In this document: positions 61,653 to 64,000 of the stretch, in pieces
Layout of the letters: each line of letters starts with the position of its first letter
Position numbering within the stretch: the first letter of the stretch is position 1
Source: Hyphomicrobium_A sp963759735
GTDB taxonomy: Bacteria > Pseudomonadota > Alphaproteobacteria > Rhizobiales > Hyphomicrobiaceae
DNA length: 64,000 nucleotides
Direction of reading: 5' to 3'
Assembly: GCA_963759735.1 (NCBI GenBank)
Contig: CAVXAF010000009.1
Location: forward strand, 248,001 to 312,000
Translations under genes and position numbers: made by a program
The notes under the pieces: generated by a model
The model's input: only the letters and a program-made list of their open reading frames with translations
Databases searched by the model: none
Told to the model about the DNA's origin: nothing

Positions 61653-62549
61653 AGGTCAACGGCATAACTATCGACGATACGTTCGCCGAGGCCTTCGGCA
61701 TGAGCGGCACCGGTGTCGTCATCACCGCCGACAGCATGCGGTGGGCACGCCAGGCGGCGGTGACCATGAGCGGCTTTGGCACCTCGGTCATCGGGGCCGG
61801 CGCCGAGGTCGGCATCGATCGCGAGCTGAAACCCGAGGAGACGCCGGACGGGCGCCCCGGCGTGCGCGTGCTGCTGTTCGGATTCTCACCCGAGTCGGCC
61901 ACCTCGCAACTCAAGACACGTGTCGGCCAATGCGTTCTCACGAGCCCCGGCTCGGCCTGCTATGCGGGTGTCGAATCTCGAGCGTCGCATCGGTCTCGGC
62001 CAAGGCCCGCGTTTCTTCGGCGATGGCTTTCAGACGGCGAAGAAGCTGGGCGGCAAGCGCTACTGGCGCGTTCCAGTGATGGACGGCGAGTTCGTCATCG
62101 AGGAGACCACTGGTCTCGTCACCGATGCGGTCGGGGGCGGCAACCTCATCATGCTCGGCAACGACCGCGCCGGCTTGCTGGCCACGGCCGAGGCGGCCGT
62201 CGATGCCATCGGCGGCGTTCCCGACACCATCACCCCCTTCCCCGGCGGCATCGTGCGCTCGGGCTCCAAGGTCGGCTCAAAATACAAGGGCGCCATCGCC
62301 TCGACCAACGACGCGTTCTGCCCGACGTTGCGCGGTCGTGTGAAGTCCGAACTCGGCCCCGACACCGTATCCGTGCTCGAGATCGTCATCGACGGCCTCA
62401 CCTCGCAGTCGGTCGCCAACGCGATGCGCGCCGGCCTCAAGACCGTCATCGATCAGGGCGCCGCCAAGGGCGTCACGCGCGTCACCGCCGGCAACTACGG
62501 CGGCAAGCTCGGTCCTCACCATTACAAGCTCCGGGAGCTGCTGCCATGA
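61649..62549 (+). CDS. fhcD: Formylmethanofuran:H4MPT formyltransferase, frameshifted
   Basis: This subunit moves the formyl group from formyl-H4MPT to methanofuran. The first frame gives MKVNGITIDDTFAEAFGMSGTGVVITADS...VLTSPGSACYAGV (about 106 residues). Near 61968 the homologous sequence continues in another frame: NLERRIGLGQGPRFFGDGFQ, RYWRVPVMDGEFVIEE, GGGNLIMLGNDRAGLLATAEAAVDAI, ending HHYKLRELLP. The span is 901 bases, one over 300 codons, so a single extra base restores a normal 299-residue Ftr. The enzyme is essential for H4MPT methylotrophy, so a sequence error is more likely than real loss. Confidence 0.88.
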
Positions 62550-63355
62550 GCGGCCTTACATTCCGCCTCACCTCGGCCCCTGGCGAGCGCCTCAACGTAT
62601 CGCGATTGACGCCCAACCAGCTCGCCTCGATGCCGCTGGCCGAGGTGCTCAAGCTCAACATCGGCGCCACCAGCAGCGCCCTCAAGGTGGGCGACGTGTT
62701 TGCCGTCTCCGGCAAGCCCGGCGACTCGGTGCGCTTTGAAGGCGCCACCGGCCGCCTTGATTTCGTCGGCGCCGACCTCGACCACGGCACCGTCATCGTC
62801 GATGGCGACGTCGGGGTGAGCGCGGGCCGCAACATGCGCGGCGGGCGCCTCGATGTACGCGGGGACGCCGGTGCACTGCTCGGCTCGGGCATCAGCGGCG
62901 GAGGAATTTTCGTCAAGGGCTCGGCCGGCGGGCAAGTCGGCGGCGTGACTGCAGGCGACAAGTTCGGCATGACCGGCGGCATCATCGTCATCGAAGGCCA
63001 CGCTGGCGACCGGGTCGGCGACCGCATGCGTCGCGGCACCATCTACATCCGCGGCAAGTGCGGAAGTTTCGCCGGCTCGCGCATGGTCGGCGGCACCATC
63101 TGGACCGAGCTCGGCTTCGGCACCGAGCCGGGGCTGCTGCTGCGCCGCGGCACGCTCATCGGTCCCTCGGTCGAGCGCATGCTGCCGACGTTCGCCGATA
63201 CGGGCCGCCACGACCTCGTCATCCTGCGCATCCTGTCGCGCTACATGACCGGGGTCCTCGGCTCTCTGGCCCCGCAGCCGCTGTCGGGGACCGTGCGCAA
63301 ATACGCCGGCGACCTGGCGACAATCGGCAAGGGCGAGATCCTGCTGACCGCCTAA
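62546..63355 (+). CDS. fhcC: Formyltransferase/hydrolase complex subunit C
   Basis: A 269-residue beta-helix subunit related to FwdC and the GltB C-terminal domain. Rungs with GxxxGG spacing run from about residue 75 to 190: VDGDVGVSAGRNMRGGRLDVRGDAGALLGSGISGGGIFVKGSAGG, GGIIVIEGHAGDRVGDRMRRGTIYIRGKCGSFAG. The ATG at 62546 overlaps the fhcD stop. It is the last fhc gene. Confidence 0.94.
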   Translation: MSGLTFRLTSAPGERLNVSRLTPNQLASMPLAEVLKLNIGATSSALKVGDVFAVSGKPGDSVRFEGATGRLDFVGADLDHGTVIVDGDVGVSAGRNMRGGRLDVRGDAGALLGSGISGGGIFVKGSAGGQVGGVTAGDKFGMTGGIIVIEGHAGDRVGDRMRRGTIYIRGKCGSFAGSRMVGGTIWTELGFGTEPGLLLRRGTLIGPSVERMLPTFADTGRHDLVILRILSRYMTGVLGSLAPQPLSGTVRKYAGDLATIGKGEILLTA

Positions 63356-63497
63356 TATCCACCATCTCGGCACAGACTGCCGCAGGCTGTAACGAACTTC
63401 CGGGCCCGGTCGTACTTAGGCACGATAGCTGGGTGTGCGCCCCTGCCGTAAGATTTCTCCTGCTAGAGACCGGCGCAACCGGCCCGAGGAGTACGCC

Positions 63498-63698
63498 ATG
63501 ATCTCCATCGTCATCTCTGCCTGCCTGCTCAGCAACCCCAGCGTGTGCAAGGACTATCGCGTCCCGCTGGCTTCGCACATCGACGCCAAGGGCTGTCTGT
63601 TCGAGGCCCAGCCGCACCTGCCGAGGTGGGCCGAGCAGCATCCCAACTGGCAGATCAAGAGCTGGCGCTGCGCCTCGTCCGACTACCAGGATCTCTGA
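63498..63698 (+). CDS. Small conserved cysteine protein
   Basis: A 66-residue protein with three or four cysteines (SACLLSNPSVCKDY, GCLFEA, WRCASS) and the phrase RWAEQHPNWQIKSWRC. The start ATG at 63498 follows GAGGAGTAC at 63485-63493. Short proteins of this appearance are common in Hyphomicrobiales. The function is unknown. Confidence 0.6.
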   Translation: MISIVISACLLSNPSVCKDYRVPLASHIDAKGCLFEAQPHLPRWAEQHPNWQIKSWRCASSDYQDL

Positions 63699-63713
63699 CC
63701 GAAAGAGGCTGCC

Positions 63714-64000
63714 ATGCGCCCGCTTTTCTCCAGCTGCACGCTGGCGACGGCTTTGTTCGCCATGCTGATGTGGGCTCGCCTCCATGGGCGCGGCGCGCGC
63801 CGAGATGGTCGACCATCTCGACCTGAAGTCCGATGAGTTCACCAAGGCGGACGTGACGCGCGATGATGTGCTCGCCGCCATCGCCGCCGCTGGCGCCGAG
63901 GGAACGGCCGATTTTTCCGGTCGCCGCCTGAACGGCCTGGATCTCTCAGGCCTCGACCTGCGCCGCCTCAAGCTGCAGGCCGCGCGTATCAACGGCGCCA
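63714..64000 (+). CDS. Pentapeptide-repeat protein, 3'-truncated, probable frameshift
   Basis: An ATG at 63714 opens a signal-like peptide (MRPLFSSCTLATALFAMLMWA). The protein then continues in the +1 frame from about 63775: SMGAARAEMVDHLDLKSDEF, then DVLAAIAAAGAEGTADFSGRRLNGLDLSGLDLRRLKLQAARINGA, which is a run of A(D/N)LxX-type pentapeptide repeats reaching the window edge. One extra base joins signal peptide and repeats so that ARA would be the cleavage site. Otherwise translation starts at the ATG at 63784. Function cannot be assigned. Confidence 0.6.

Noticed and set aside
61649..63355. A single 568-codon protein fusing FhcD N-terminus to FhcC
   Set aside because: The first 106 codons are FhcD and the last 269 are FhcC, with out-of-frame arginine-rich peptide between them. 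It arises from the fhcD frameshift, and the true fhcD C-terminus is in another frame.

Overview
The window looks like a chromosome segment of an alphaproteobacterial methylotroph, most likely Hyphomicrobiales (Hyphomicrobium/Methyloceanibacter-like). The evidence is high GC, a near-complete tetrahydromethanopterin (H4MPT)/methanofuran C1 oxidation gene set, PQQ synthesis genes, a lanthanide-type methanol dehydrogenase (XoxF) and a plant-type assimilatory APS reductase route. The genus is inferred only from protein resemblance.

Layout. 0-11 kb is ordinary housekeeping and accessory DNA: a cut-off NmrA-like gene, tRNA-Arg followed by a 728-bp insert bounded by copies of the tRNA 3' end, a phosphatase, an oxalate/formate-type MFS carrier, a CorC-type membrane protein, an Hsp70-like protein, an NDUFS4-like subunit, tRNA-Pro, and DUF192 and double cold-shock genes. 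11.7-21.8 kb is sulfate assimilation: cysHDN and two TauE/SafE exporters on +, cysI-cysJ-cysG on -. 22.3-26.4 kb is pqqABCDE plus a cytochrome c. 26.4-39.8 kb is the H4MPT/methanofuran block: folK, a carbinolamine dehydratase, mptG, mtdB, mch, fae, two ATP-grasp ligases, CitG-like, HisA-like, hydantoinase-like, DUF447, DHPS-like, amino-acid kinase, folB and mfnB. The - strand part runs on from a nitrate/sulfonate-type ABC transporter (39.8-42.8 kb).

42.3-48.9 kb holds an ABC exporter-like system of the PQQ-alcohol-dehydrogenase-associated type, related by gene content to the PedA1A2BC and Lut systems that support lanthanide use. 48.9-55.6 kb holds xoxF-xoxG-xoxJ flanked by three quinoprotein-associated sulfur-type proteins: a rhodanese-like CXXCW protein, a SoxH-related metallohydrolase and a SoxYZ-like carrier. 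55.7-58.4 kb holds four secreted proteins, including an MxaD-like one. 58.6-63.4 kb is fhcBADC, followed by a small Cys protein and a pentapeptide-repeat gene cut by the window end.

Together these genes oxidise methanol in the periplasm (XoxF-PQQ, XoxG), condense formaldehyde with H4MPT (Fae), oxidise it (MtdB, Mch) and release formate (Fhc), and they also make PQQ, H4MPT and methanofuran. Several conserved genes are broken by single-base frameshifts, mostly consistent with one extra base. I regard most of these as probable sequence errors. The least-understood coherent feature is the periplasmic sulfur-type relay set around xoxF, which shares paired TGC-N3-GCA palindromes upstream of xoxF and xoxG.
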